Below are positions 11,928 through 23,605 of a stretch of 64,000 nt of DNA, piece by piece (the stretch's first letter is position 1; each line of letters begins with the position of its first letter). The notes under the pieces were generated by a model. That model had not been told where the DNA came from, did no database searches, and saw only the letters and a program-made list of their open reading frames with translations. Position numbers and translations under genes: made by a program. This stretch comes from Antedon bifida (taxonomy: Eukaryota > Echinodermata > Crinoidea > Comatulida > Antedonidae): NCBI GenBank assembly GCA_963402885.1, contig OY727100.1, forward strand, positions 9,579,395 to 9,643,394. The letters are read 5' to 3'.

Positions 11928-14900
11928 TCACCTGACTGTCAGGAGTTCGTTCTGATCATCAGTGTACAATTTGAACATCTGGTCAAGTGGTAAATTTGCA
12001 TCTAATACCTAACAGCAATAAATAAACAAATGTAAAGTGTTTACTATACAGTTGGTTCAATTGTCATAAACCCAAAGGCCAAAAAGGTCAAATTTAATAC
12101 AGTATTGTGAAATATAAATATATCCTATGGTAGGACACGTTTTTTGAAGCAGGGTGTCCCTTGAAGAGGGGTGTTTTTTTGAAGAAGGGTGTTTCTTGAA
12201 GAGGTGTGTCACTTGAAGAGGGGTGTCCATTGAAGAGGGGTGTTTTTTGAACAGGGTTGTTTTTTGAAGAGGGGTGTCCCTTGAAGACGGTGTTTTTTTA
12301 AGGGGTGTTTCTTGAAAAGGGGTGTCCCTTGGGGTGGTCCATAGGGTTTGGCCGTAGTAATAATATATTGCTTCTCATCTGCTACCCATGAGAGTGAATG
12401 AAAATGGTTCTAATACAGTCCATTCATTCTATTTGTTCACTCAGTGTATTAGTTAAGCGTCACAGGCGCTGGGTATAAGTTATAAGAGAGCGTGTTTTGA
12501 AGGACAACAATAGCAAATAACTATAAAAGAATAAATAACGACTTACTGTAACTGGTGCCGGTAATGAAAACCTTGTTTTATTCACCAACCAATCCTCATG
12601 GAGCTGATGAAGATCTTGTAAATACTCAAGGGGAATACTACTTTCTTCATTACGTGAACGTTCCTTAATGCGGTGCTGACAGTTTTCTGGAGATGTCCTT
12701 AAGTAAACTTTTGAAAAGAAAAAAATAATGATAAGTAATTCAAACATACTATAAAGCATCTATTTTATAACCACACGGGTAGTCCAGTACGAATTGTACT
12801 GATGAAGGGCTAGTGTTGCCCGAAAGCTGTTTTACTTATCGTTTTGATTTAGCTTTTCGCTTTTTTTTTGTATCTCCATTGAGATCCAGCCACTGATAAC
12901 CACAGCATTGTCATTTTTTCAGTAATTTGCCTTTGGATTTATATATATATATATAGCAGAGAGCTGAGCTTTCGGGCAACACTAGCCCTTCATCATGTAA
13001 CAGCTGGATTGAATTTGGTTATCTATACATATTTTGCTACATTTTTTTTGCTTATTTTTTTGTTTTTGTTGTCAGGGACGACAACGGATAAAAATGGGGA
13101 GTATGTAAGGTACGAGTTTTACCCGTCTCCTTGTAGTACATGGTATATCAGCATGCAGCCCTGTGGTACTTCGCAGTAATAAGTAGTTCTTATTTATGAT
13201 TAATAATTCTATTATGAAATCTATGTTTACTTCATTGATCGATAGAGTTTTATGTTCACATGATGAATAATGTATTTGTACAGTAGTTATTATCTAAGTT
13301 ATGACGATATGATAGAACAAGGTATAATAAGGTGCGGATGATTACATCGCAGGTAATTTGTAATTAGGACTAGCGCATTACTACTGAGCGTACAGTAACA
13401 ACGAAGCAAGAAGTCAAAAGGTCAAACACCTCGTGTTTCTCCATGTTAAAGTTTTATATTCCACGGTGTTTAACATGTTACCGTTTTCTTCTATTAGGGT
13501 ATACGGTGTACTGCCATACAAATACAGTAAAATGTTAGTTATAGCAGCTTGTAACATGTTTGTAAAGGGTGAACAAGTCAATACTTACTTATTCTATCAA
13601 TTTTTGGTTTTTGATTTTCAACTATCCAATCAAACCAGCCTGTTAACACATCATATTCTGCTTTACACATCTTTTCACTGAAAATAAAATTAACAATTAT
13701 ATTCCAATTATAGTAGTAGGCAACATACATAACTCTTTAAGGTATTTATAGATATGGATCTTCTTTTTTTTGTTTCATTATATTTGGATTAGGTCATCTA
13801 TAGACCCACTGCAGACACAGTGCAATACCTATTATGAATTAAGAGCTGATAGACCAGTACATCGTTAGTTTGATGTGTAGCTTTACTCACCATTCATATA
13901 AGTTTTCAACAAAGCAGTACTTAGCACCGAAGATAGAGCGTTCTCTCATCAAAACTGGTTTGGTTTGTTTTGTCTGGTGGCTTTCCGCCATTGTTAACTG
14001 AACATATGATTGGAAGGTAAAACTCCATCTTTCAGGGTCTTTGTACATCATATCCTGATACAAAGAAATTAAATTAAATGACACTAAATACAATATGGGT
14101 ACAGTATTACTGATTATTACCTACAGCCTAGAGTAATATAAATGCTTTTTGTATGTGATAGGTTCATCCCCAAACCAAATAATGCACCAGAAAATGTTAA
14201 CATAATATGATTTTGGATAAACCTCTATCAACATCTAAATAATGGGAAGGAACATCTACTGCCTTGTGGAGCAGGTTAAAATAAGTGATCCGTTCGCAGA
14301 TTTACGCAAATTTAATTTTGGAAGGCCTAGAAATTGTAAAATGAATTGTTGAACAACAATGGGTCAAGTGGGCGTATGAGTTGCTACCTTTGACCTTCTT
14401 TTATGCATGAAACGTTTTGTGTATTGTGATGGTGGTAACTATATGGGAAGTATTTATTACTAGTAAATTGTGTCCATTGTAGTTACGCCATTTGTCTACT
14501 GGTTCCATCAATATTTCAACTTCTGGAACATTTTTCTCAAAGAAATCCAGCATAACTGTTTTACCGCTACCAATGTTCCCTTCAACGGCAACCTGGAAAG
14601 AAATTTCAGTAATAATCTTTATGTTTATATAATAGTATTTAAAGATGTATTGTCCCTTTGTCTAATTCCAAAAAAATAAAAAATAAAATATTTCGAAAAA
14701 AAGTGGGTCTTTTTGTAGTATCATAATAGTTATTAACTTTCACCAAAAATTAGTCGAAAAAAAAATCATTTAACTGAAATACAGACGTTTTTTTGTTTAA
14801 AAAATAACTTTGACTTCCAGTCAAAGTTTTCGATCAAAACATATCTCATAATGCAACCCGCTTGTTTGGCTACTCTGTATGCATAATCATAAAACTTCCT

Positions 14901-17900
14901 TGCGGTCTGTGTGAAAACACCTTCTCAACCATGACGAGTTGTAAACAATCTTAATTAGCATATGCATAATGCATACTCGTGGTTTGAAATCTTTGTTTAC
15001 TTTCGCTCGCGATGATTTTCCAGACGAAATGTAATCAAATTAATTTACCTGTTAATTACGTAAACTTCTTTTTTTTGGCTCAAATTTTCGACTTAAAAAG
15101 TGAATAACTTTAATATTACTTTGATATGGCCAATTTAAATTTAGAATATTTTGACCTTCATTTTTTTGTGTTTAAAGGGACAATACATCTTTAAAAAAAA
15201 ACTTTTAGAGGGTAAACAGTATTATTATTTATTTTTATGTACATCTAAAGAAATAGACAACACACATTTAGTGAAAGATGGGACCAACAGGTGGTAAACA
15301 CCTCTAAAATGGTGCCGTCCCAATTGCCCAATGAGCCACAGTTATGATCTGATCAGTGGCTGTGTGTGACAGTGGATGTATGTGTACACCCTACTCATCT
15401 CAAAAAGACGTAAATAATAATAATAAATAGTTCATTCTTATATAGCCCATATAAGCAAGCTCTAAGTCTCAATGTGCTGTACATAAACTAGAATAGACGA
15501 GAAGTGGCAATAATTTAAATTAATAAAAAACTTGTTTGAAAAGGAAAAACTTCAAGTGGTCTACACTGCCTGATAGAAATTGGTAGGGAATTCCACAGAG
15601 TTTGAGCTGCCACAGCAAAAGCTCTTCCACCACTAGTCTTAGGAACTACTAGCAGACATTGACCACCTGATCTAAGAGATACAGTAGGCTGGTAAATATG
15701 CACAAGCTCAGATACTGTAGGTAGAATGGTGCCAAATTGTGCTGTTCCTTGTCTGCAAGGATTAAGACCTTGTACTGTATTCTTTGTTGCACTGGTAACC
15801 AGTGAAGATCTGCATGCACTGGGGAGATGTTAGGCCCTACTGTATTTACGTGTCCTTTTAAGCGGGCAGCAGTATTTTGTAGGCGTTGCATGCAGAATCT
15901 TCACTCGATCTGCACCTGAGCTAGATGTGTACACTGGACTTACATTTTATAGTCCTTATCGGAGAAGACTCGTTCTACCACCAGAACCATGGAGCAAGTG
16001 AGTGGTTTTATATTTACGTAATAAAGGCTTGGCCACTTACTTAAATAGTTGCAGTTCATCACACATTGAAGTTTCCAGGTTATCTATAGGTAGGACATTA
16101 TTCTGGTTCAATAATCTAGTTTGTCATCCCACTTTGGAATTTCCAGCAATTTACACCAAAGTTAAAGCTCAGGTACAGGCATACATTTTTATTATAATAT
16201 TTGGTTAATTGTACATAAATTGTGTAAATAAATCATGACGAAAAAACATGAATTTCCCCAATGGTCAAATACAAAATTTAGAAAAATTCTTCTATCAAAA
16301 CCAGACAGATTTTTTTTCAGTAGTTAGGTAGTTTAACCTAATGTAATAACATGTCCGGTGACTCCCTAGAAAGTGAGCAAAAGATTGTGGGTATACTGTA
16401 TGGTGGATAATTTTTGATAGCATGGAAATTAAAATCTGAAGTTGAATAAAAACACCATAAACGTAAAATTCTAGTTATATTATATTTAGTCATCTAATAA
16501 CATTTTTGATCACACCGTTTAATTTTCATAGATTTTTTAAAAATGTCCCTCTATTTACAACATTTGTGTACAAAAGATTTGGGATTTTATTTATTATGCA
16601 ATTTGAACTATCTCTCCACTATCTTTCAAAAAGATTGTGTAACACAAATAAAATCCCAAAAATTATGAAACTATAAATCGAAAATTATTGGGAATGTATG
16701 ATCAATAGAATCAATAGAATTGTTTTGTCCATACATACAATCAAGTTCAACAATATGTTTTTATCTAAACAGTATTGTATCTAAATTGTGTAAATCATCA
16801 CACATTGGAATTTTCAAGTTAGGACACAGGAAATCAAGGACATTATAAACTCATTCAATAATCTAGTTAGTCATCCAACTTTGCAATTTCCAAGTTAGAT
16901 ATAACCCAAGTTCAAATATTAAAATGTACATAGTTGACTCAGCATAGATTTGGAATTTCCACAGGAAATTTCCAGGAAAGCATCTGTAAATCAAGGGCAT
17001 TATTATTCCAGAAATTCCAAGTTGGATATACAACCAAAGTTAAAATAACGTTTACTATTAAATGTACATTTCATAGTTGACTCAGCATAGATTTGGAATT
17101 TCCACTGGAATTTCCCAGGAAAGTTGCTGTCAAATAACCATAAAATTTGACACTTTCATTTACTTTCAAATTTGTATTTGTTTCAAACAGTTTTAATTGG
17201 GTTTCCAAATTTTGAATTTGTTGTTTTTTCAGTACATTTTGTGTTCTGCTAAGGCCTAAGCAAAGTAGTAATTATTTCTTTTAAGTGGTAATGAGTCAGT
17301 TTACGCACGCTCAAAAAAAATGTTTCCATGTAAACGTAGAAAGACTTTTGTACTCTACAGCTGTGTTGTGAACATGATTTGTTACAAGGGAAACAAGGGA
17401 ACAATACCAGATAATTCAATTTCATAAAACAGTGCATCAAATATCGGACCGGGTGCGACAGTGTGGCGCTAATGCACAGAGTGCTGATTTACCTCGCCTA
17501 CTAAGACTATCGTGTGAAAGTACATTAATGATCCTTTCGCATGTACATATGTACTCTCATAAGTTCACTGCACTAGCTTATCACTCACACGATTTGTGAT
17601 GTCTGGCGACCTGACATATCGATATGTTAGTTGTTGAACCTAAATAGAAACCATCAAAAATGTGTTGACGTGTGGAGCGAGGAATCACATACTAATATGC
17701 CTGCGCACAATGAATTAACTTGACATAATAATAGGCCTAGTTTGTTTCCACAAATCGAAATCTCCTTATATTATTATAAAATTCATCTTGCTCGATTCCT
17801 GAAAATAAAGATTATAATATATTGTAAAGACATTAAATAATTTATAATTAAAATTAAATTTGTTTCAAATAATACAATTGTCAATAATACTTACAACAAT

Positions 17901-18209
17901 TGGTTTTTCAAACATATTACTTCCTTTAGTACTACTAGGCCTAGTTGAGTAAAATTGCGTCTTACTATATTTTGATAATATGCCTAGCCTTGTAGTGTGT
18001 CTGGATGTAACAGAAAGATGACAATAAAGTCGGGGAGAAAAATGGTATTGTTGACAATTCCACAAATGTTGAGGGCCTACACTATAAATATTCGATAAAG
18101 GTCTTTTTCTTTGGGAAAAGCCAGCGTTTATCAAAGTTGTAAATACACGACCTGATAGTAAGTGAGTGAATGGCTCACTAAACTGTGGAATAGATAAAAA
18201 TAAAATCAT
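11928..18209 (-). CDS. TK2: TK2-like deoxynucleoside kinase, copy A (presequence-bearing)
   Basis: Phosphorylates deoxynucleosides for dNTP salvage. Six exons in phase, transcript order: 18209-17895, 14592-14461, 14054-13891, 13677-13589, 12707-12547, 12008-11928 (TGA); 313 aa against about 265 for human TK2. Visible features: P-loop GNIGSGKT (110-117), ERS motif (187-189), an Arg-rich LID segment (about 246-253) followed by IPLEYL, and the C-terminal block [11 protein letters not shown]. Exon 1 gives about 105 residues rich in Ser, Arg and Thr with very few acids, ending FEKPIV, which looks like a mitochondrial presequence. The start ATG at 18209 is the best in-frame choice, but the frame stays open upstream to 18431. 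Intron 1 (3.3 kb) carries a MITE and a LINE relic. It is divergent from the DHRS4 gene 210 bp away. Family is firm; mitochondrial location is inferred. Confidence 0.9.
12145..12345. repeat. TTGAAGAGGGGTGT minisatellite
   Basis: About ten imperfect 17-20-bp units of the type TTTTTGAAGAGGGGTGTCCC. It lies in intron 5 of the copy-A kinase, between its last two coding exons. Confidence 0.85.
12799..12998. mobile_element. Inverted pair of GATGAAGGGCTAG...GCCCGAAAGCT motifs
   Basis: GATGAAGGGCTAGTGTTGCC continuing into CGAAAGCT at 12801-12828 is repeated in inverse orientation at about 12967-12995, enclosing an AT-rich core with a TA microsatellite. This is a foldback relic, possibly from a retroelement end. 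It lies in intron 4 of the copy-A kinase. Confidence 0.65.
14643..15190. mobile_element. TTAA-flanked MITE, copy 1 (548 bp)
   Basis: Left end AGATGTATTGTCCCTTT, right end the inverse AAAGGGACAATACATCT, each abutting TTAA (14639-14642 and 15191-15194). There is no coding capacity. Shares ends and target type with 20929-21256. TTAA duplication is typical of piggyBac and Kolobok superfamilies. It sits in intron 1 of the copy-A kinase. Confidence 0.8.
15425..15905 (-). mobile_element. CR1/L2-like LINE 3' fragment, frameshifted
   Basis: Two overlapping minus-strand frames (15891-15649 and 15703-15515) carry typical non-LTR reverse transcriptase C-terminal sequence: [15 protein letters not shown], then [23 protein letters not shown] and [10 protein letters not shown] frameshift lies near 15690. 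The 3' end runs into an ATT microsatellite tail near 15425. It is a 5'-truncated dead insertion. Confidence 0.85.
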
Positions 18210-18419
18210 TTCAATTATGATATTAAATCTCCGCACGCCGCAAGTCCGAACATGTAAACAAAAAAAACACGATCTAAAAATAAAAACATAGAGCAGCGCC
18301 CTCAATCCTAATATCGGGTGCCTGGATTTATTTCTTTTCCACATCGTCGAAACGTGATGAATCGTAATAATTAATAATATTAATATTTTAAAACAGAAAC
18401 TGCTGAACAATTTATAAAC
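18210..18419. promoter_or_regulatory. Probable bidirectional promoter, TK2-like A / DHRS4 A
   Basis: Only 210 bp separate the two divergent ATG codons. There is no clear TATA box. The segment includes GC-richer words (CCGCACGCCGCAAG near 18230). Shared control is inferred from spacing alone. Confidence 0.5.
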
Positions 18420-21400
18420 ATGATGAGACAAGCTGCCCTTATGTTTTCACGAACTGCAGTAAAACTACCTAAAAGTGCTGGTATTATCTGTACACGGTAC
18501 ACATCAAATATGACAGCAGTTCCAAAGGCGAGGAGGCTAGAAGGAAAAGTAGCTATTGTCACGGCTTCAACAGACGGGTGAGTGTGTCCAAACTTCATAG
18601 ATAGGCCTAGGTGTCTTTTATGTTATCAGCTAAGCCTAGGCCATATATGGCTTGTATTTGTATGAAACTACCTAAAAGCCTAAACAATTTATACCAACCC
18701 TTTCAGAAAAAACTTTGTTAGTGTCTGATACTGCTTGTTTTAAGAAGTAAATTAATAATGTTGGTGCTATTTATTGCCATGATGGCAATTCACTTTGAGA
18801 ATATCGCTTTTTATTTTAGGGTTTAGGTACAGGTAACGGCAACTCTAAATAAATCAGTACAGTGTTTGTTGAGACCTGAACCTGAAGCCGAATTTCCACT
18901 AGGTGAATCTGTTCGCGCGAATTGAAAGTGTAATCTTATATGCATCCATTTATGTTTCGATCTTTTAAATCCCTCTCTAGTCTCTGCGCATGCGTATTAT
19001 GCACTTGTCAATTGTATGACCCACTATACGACCCCCCGGGAGAGGTGCATCATGGGTGCGTCATTTACAAATAATTACTGACGCAGGGGTGCATCTTAAA
19101 ACCTAGATGTTACACCTATTGGAAAATCGGCTTAACTTAACGATAATCTCGGTAGGTGCAAAAGTGTAGTAATGCAAGATGTGTCCCATATTATAATCCA
19201 CCATATTATAATCCAAAGTCAATCCTAACTTGGGGACTCTCCCCAATTTGTTTTTTAAAAAGTGGTGGCTACGCTCGCACTAAGGTCAAATTTTCGTTCG
19301 CCAAAATGGCGAAAGGTTTTGAGAAACATTAGCCAAATTGAACAGGTTCCAGCTTGTGGAAAGTCTACTGATGTAACCTAGGTGTCACAGTCATACATTA
19401 TAATCGCATACAAATTTAAAGCTAAGTTTTTTCTTTAAAAGAATTGGATTTTCAATAGCAAGACGCCTTGGTCAAGAAGGAGCACATGTTGTTGTGAGCA
19501 GTAGAAAAGAAAAAAATGTAGACAAAGCAGTAAATCAATTGAAATCGGAAGACATTAAAGTTTCTGGAATGGTGTGCCATGTTGCAAAAGAAGACCATCG
19601 AAAACGTCTGATTAATTCAGTATGTATTGAAATAAAAAAATTTAAACCTGCACCACTAGAAATCTTCTCTCTTATATTGGGCTTGAATCCCAACCCTAGC
19701 CATCAGTGCAAGGTATGAACGCCAGACTAGTGATCTGGAGATCGTTGGTTCTATTATTACTTATTCAGTTATGCTCTCATGAACAGATAACACATGGGTA
19801 CTCCTTTCCTACATAATTCACTTTTTTAACTTGGCTTTCAAATTTTAGAAGTGGCCTGGAATGATCTGTAATCATATAAAATCCTGATCGATGTATATCT
19901 ATGGGCACTAAAAAATATGCTATGCCATATAACATTGTTACTGTCTGTTCTTAAATTTGTTCTTTTGCAGACAGTAGAACAACAAGGTGGAATTGATATA
20001 TTTGTATCTAATGCTGCTGTTAATCCTGTTTTTGGACCAATACTTGATGTAAGTAATATATTAAAAATACCATAGATCTGAATTTTCATTAAAAAGCAAC
20101 TGATGTTCTGACTCAGTGTAGCTTGATTTAGATTATAAGCTATTTTCATTTATCTTAAAATATTATAATTTTTTTGCAGACCACCGAGGAAGCATGGGAT
20201 AAGGTAAGTGTTTTAATTAATTGAGCCAAAATATTTTATCAAACGGTACAAAACAGTTCAAAATAAAATAATTGAATCTAAGTAGGCTTTTAGCTGTTGA
20301 GCCAAGGCTATTTTGTATCAAGAAATTCTTTATAAAGTACTAAGTGTTGGAATCCAGGGCCTGGATACCAGTCAAAGGAATTCTTAGGCAGAGGGCAATA
20401 TCATCTCATGGGGCTCAGAAGATTTATCAAGAACTCCTGGAGACTGTCAACGTGCATTACCCAGTCAGGTTCTGTTTCCCAAACAATTCTTTTTTTCTGG
20501 CAATTGGGGAAAAAGCCTACTACAGTAGTTCCTAACGCGGCATTTGATCAACTTGCAACCTGGTGTAACTTGTCTGGCCTGACCTCCAATCCATATCTTT
20601 TTATTTTTGTTAATAGATTTTTGATGTGAATGTAAAAGCAACATTTCTTTTGATCAAGGATGCTGTAGCTCAGATGGAGAAGAGAGGGTAAGAAAACTTG
20701 AAGAAGAACTAGACATCATAACTCCACCCACATTTAAATCGCTTCAGTTCCTTTGTTTAGGGTTCATTGAACTTGACATGACCTTTATTGTTGTTTATTT
20801 ATTATTATTATTGTATTCTATTATTTCATAGTGGTGGTTCTATAGTTATAGTTTCTTCTATTGGTGGATATGTACCTTTTGAGGTATGTGAATTTTACAT
20901 AATTTTGTTTTTCCTACAAAAATATTAAAATGTATTGTCCCCCAAAAACATAAAAAATGAGGATTAATAAAAAAGACTTTGAATAGGCTATTAAAGTTTA
21001 ATCACTTCCATAGGAAAAAATGTTGCCACAACATTTTTCACTTATAAAAAGACAAAATAAACAGTTAAATTTAACCAAAAAATCATTGTCTGACAGACGA
21101 TTAAACTTTTTATTGCTCTAAATTAGTTTTTTTTCAGGTAAATATTTGTTTTGCTGATCCAATTTTGGTCAAAGTAAATAAATATTATGTGACATTAAAA
21201 AGGCAAATTCAACAAAAACATTTAAAAAAATTATTTTTCAAGGGGACAATATATCTTTAAGTATTTATTTTTTTATGTGATCAAATAAATATTGAAACCA
21301 ATTTTTATTTCTTTAGCTACTAGGACCTTATTCAGTAAGCAAGACTGCCCTCTTTGGTTTAACCAAAGCTTTAGCCCCGCAGTGTGCTCGTCTTGGAATA

Positions 21401-22358
21401 AGGGTCAATGCTCTTGCACCTGGCATCATCAAAACAAAATTCAGCGAAGCAGTAAGTATGAATCAAGATATGGAATGGATTTGTATATTATATTGCGCTT
21501 TATTATAAAATCTCAAAGATCAATGAACTAGATGTTACATACAATAACTTTCAACTTCCCTAAATAACAGTCCCTTGTGTTTTGAGCTGGCACCAAATGA
21601 CACAAGCCAGGTGCCACTGGACTTCCAGTTTTTAAGTCCTTATCCAAGAAAACTTGTTCTACCACAATCAAGGAGATTCTTTTATGGTTTGCAGCGCCGC
21701 CACCTTAAATGATCAGCCACTCGATATTGCTTGATTGATGTTTAAGCTAGGCTAGAAGGAAAACCAAGTCATTAGGTTACACCAACTTAATATGAGTTGA
21801 GATATATTACAGTACTGTGAATTAAAAATGTCTCTTGAATTTTGCAGCTATGGAATAATGAAGAAGCTTTAGAAGAGACCACCAAAGTGATTCCAATTGG
21901 AAGGTAAGGTCGTATTTATTCATTCATTACCATTCAATAAAAACAGAGAGATTAAATAAATAAACATAAAGAAATTAAATATTGGGGAACTTTATGAAGA
22001 TTTATAGAAATACATCAAACAATAGAGGGTGATATTTATAAATTATAGTAAACAATGCATACCAGATGTAATGTGTAAAAGGCAGAAAATGCCATGCAAA
22101 AAAGGCATTCCCCAACAAAGAAGGGCCTAGTAGCTTTAGGAATAACCAACATAGGTGTATCTGGATTAGGAACTAGCACATAGTAAGAAAGAGACCTCTT
22201 CAGCAAACATCTACACATTTTAATTTACTGGTTTTTGTTTTAGGATTGGTTTGCCTGATGAATGTTCTGGAACTGTAGCATTTCTTTGTTCTGATGATAG
22301 TTCATACATTACGGGAGAAACAATGATCGTAGCTGGAGGAATGACAGCTAGGCTATAA
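18420..22358 (+). CDS. DHRS4: DHRS4-type short-chain dehydrogenase/reductase, copy A
   Basis: NADPH-dependent carbonyl/retinal reductase of the classical SDR family. Nine exons: 18420-18577, 19442-19619, 19971-20048, 20180-20203, 20617-20687, 20832-20883, 21317-21451, 21848-21903, 22244-22358 (TAA); 288 aa. Cofactor motif TASTDGIG (48-55), SSRK after the second strand (NADP preference), SNAAVNP, serines of IVIVSSIGG, catalytic Tyr192 and Lys196 (YSVSK), and SYITGE. These match DHRS4 closely. The C-terminus ARL fits a type-1 peroxisomal signal (human DHRS4 ends SRL). About 30 extra N-terminal residues with several basic and no acidic residues could be a mitochondrial presequence. Intron 6 holds a TTAA MITE and intron 1 a Harbinger-type fragment. 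AATAAA lies at 22741-22746 beyond a 3'-UTR repeat array. Confidence 0.94.
19000..19113. mobile_element. Harbinger-type MITE, left half only
   Basis: Begins TGCACTTGTCAATTGTATGA after TTA, identical to the ends of the element at 28886-29225, and matches its left half through CCTAGATG. The right half is missing. In DHRS4 A intron 1. Confidence 0.75.
20929..21256. mobile_element. TTAA-flanked MITE, copy 2 (328 bp)
   Basis: Left end AATGTATTGTCCCCC, right end GGGGACAATATATCT, flanked by TTAA at 20925-20928 and 21257-21260. Same end sequence and target type as 14643-15190 but with a shorter interior. In DHRS4 A intron 6. Confidence 0.75.
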
Positions 22359-22672
22359 TGTTACAATATATTACATGGTACTTGCTGACAGAATGACAAC
22401 TAGGCAGTCCTAGCTGGCAGAATGACAACTAGGCTATAATGTTACAATATGGTCCTAATAACAACTAAGCAGTCCTAGCTGGAGGAATGACATCTAGGCT
22501 ATAATGTTACATACATGGTCCTAATAACAACTAAGCAGTCCTAGCTGGAGGAATGACATCTAGGCTATAATGTTACATACATGGTCCTAATAACAACTAA
22601 GCAGTCCTAGCTGAAGGAATGACAGCTAGGCTATAATGTTACATACATGGTCCTAGCTGGCAGAATGACATA
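22330..22672. repeat. 66-bp tandem array derived from the DHRS4 stop-codon region
   Basis: The last coding bases plus stop (TAGCTGGAGGAATGACAGCT, AGGCTATAATGTTACA) are repeated downstream about five times with a spacer GGTCCTAATAACAACTAAGC. The first copy overlaps the end of the CDS; the others lie in the 3' UTR. Confidence 0.9.
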
Positions 22673-22746
22673 GTTGTAGTAATGTACATAATAGGACCAT
22701 CAATGGTCCAAGCTGAAATGAACGACAATTAGACTATTGAAATAAA

Positions 22747-23605
22747 AGAAATACATTCACGCAATATATTAGAGAAGCACTACAGAGGATATATAGAGAA
22801 ACCTGAATGTGAAATTTACTTTAATGTAGTTTACAATACGGTGCTCAAGAGTGATAACCATGCCATGGTTTGGATATTTGAGAAAAACGCCTACTATGAG
22901 ATTTACCCTTAATAATAATCATTTGTCGGGAAAATTGTATGCATATTGCGAGTCTTTGTAAATTTGTAATTTTAATTAGCGTTTGTATAGGATGGTAAAA
23001 TGGTGGTTAAATCAACCAAATACAGATAATGAACACAGTGCACATTAATCTTTTGCATAAATTAACGTCCTCTTCATCTACCATCTTAAAACTAAAACTG
23101 ATTGCTATTTATAGTGCTTCTTTATCATTCATTTTTTAAAAGTTTATATAATTTATAAAGAATTACTAAATAAAATAAACATATGAACCACTTTGTTTAT
23201 ATTTTTTTGTTCAACACAAATATTCTAAATAAAATTCAATCTTTTGATTAGCATGCTAAGATTATAATTGTTGGTCGACATATTATGTCAGACAGACCTA
23301 AACCAATATAAAAGTGTTGTTGCTGCCTTACTTTGCATTAATCATTTCATATGCATGCATGTGCGTGTTACAGTACAGTGTGTAAATTATATCGATATAC
23401 TGTAGGCCTAACTCCAGTTCTTGTGGATCTACAGATTATGCAGGCCCCTAGATTTTAAACCAAACAGTGCCCTCAATCAACCTACAGATAATGGCTAGCA
23501 TAGTTTACTTTCTATACACTGTTTATATTTGCTGATTACAATATACCTTATCTTTTCACTGACTGCAGTAACGCCTAAAGGTGCTGGTATAATTTTGCAT
23601 CAAGC
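22747..23605. other. Spacer between the tandem DHRS4 genes
   Basis: AT-rich spacer with no exon. Its last ~60 bp (about 23545-23605) still resemble the presequence-coding part of DHRS4 A exon 1 (CTTTTCACTGACTGCAGTAA, CCTAAAGGTGCTGGTAT) but without a usable frame. Confidence 0.65.

Noticed and set aside
12352..12390. Candidate last exon of copy-A kinase (VADEKQYI)
   Set aside because: No splice acceptor precedes it. The exon at 11928-12008 has a proper acceptor, correct phase and clear similarity to the copy-B last exon.
18209..18431. Upstream extension of the copy-A kinase to a start at 18431
   Set aside because: The frame is open, but the extension is hydrophobic, overlaps the divergent DHRS4 start and crosses the promoter gap; ATG at 18209 gives a presequence-like leader.
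20344..20629. Overlapping open frames in DHRS4 A intron 4
   Set aside because: They contain no SDR or other recognisable sequence and end at the splice acceptor of the true exon 5; probably transposon-derived or chance.
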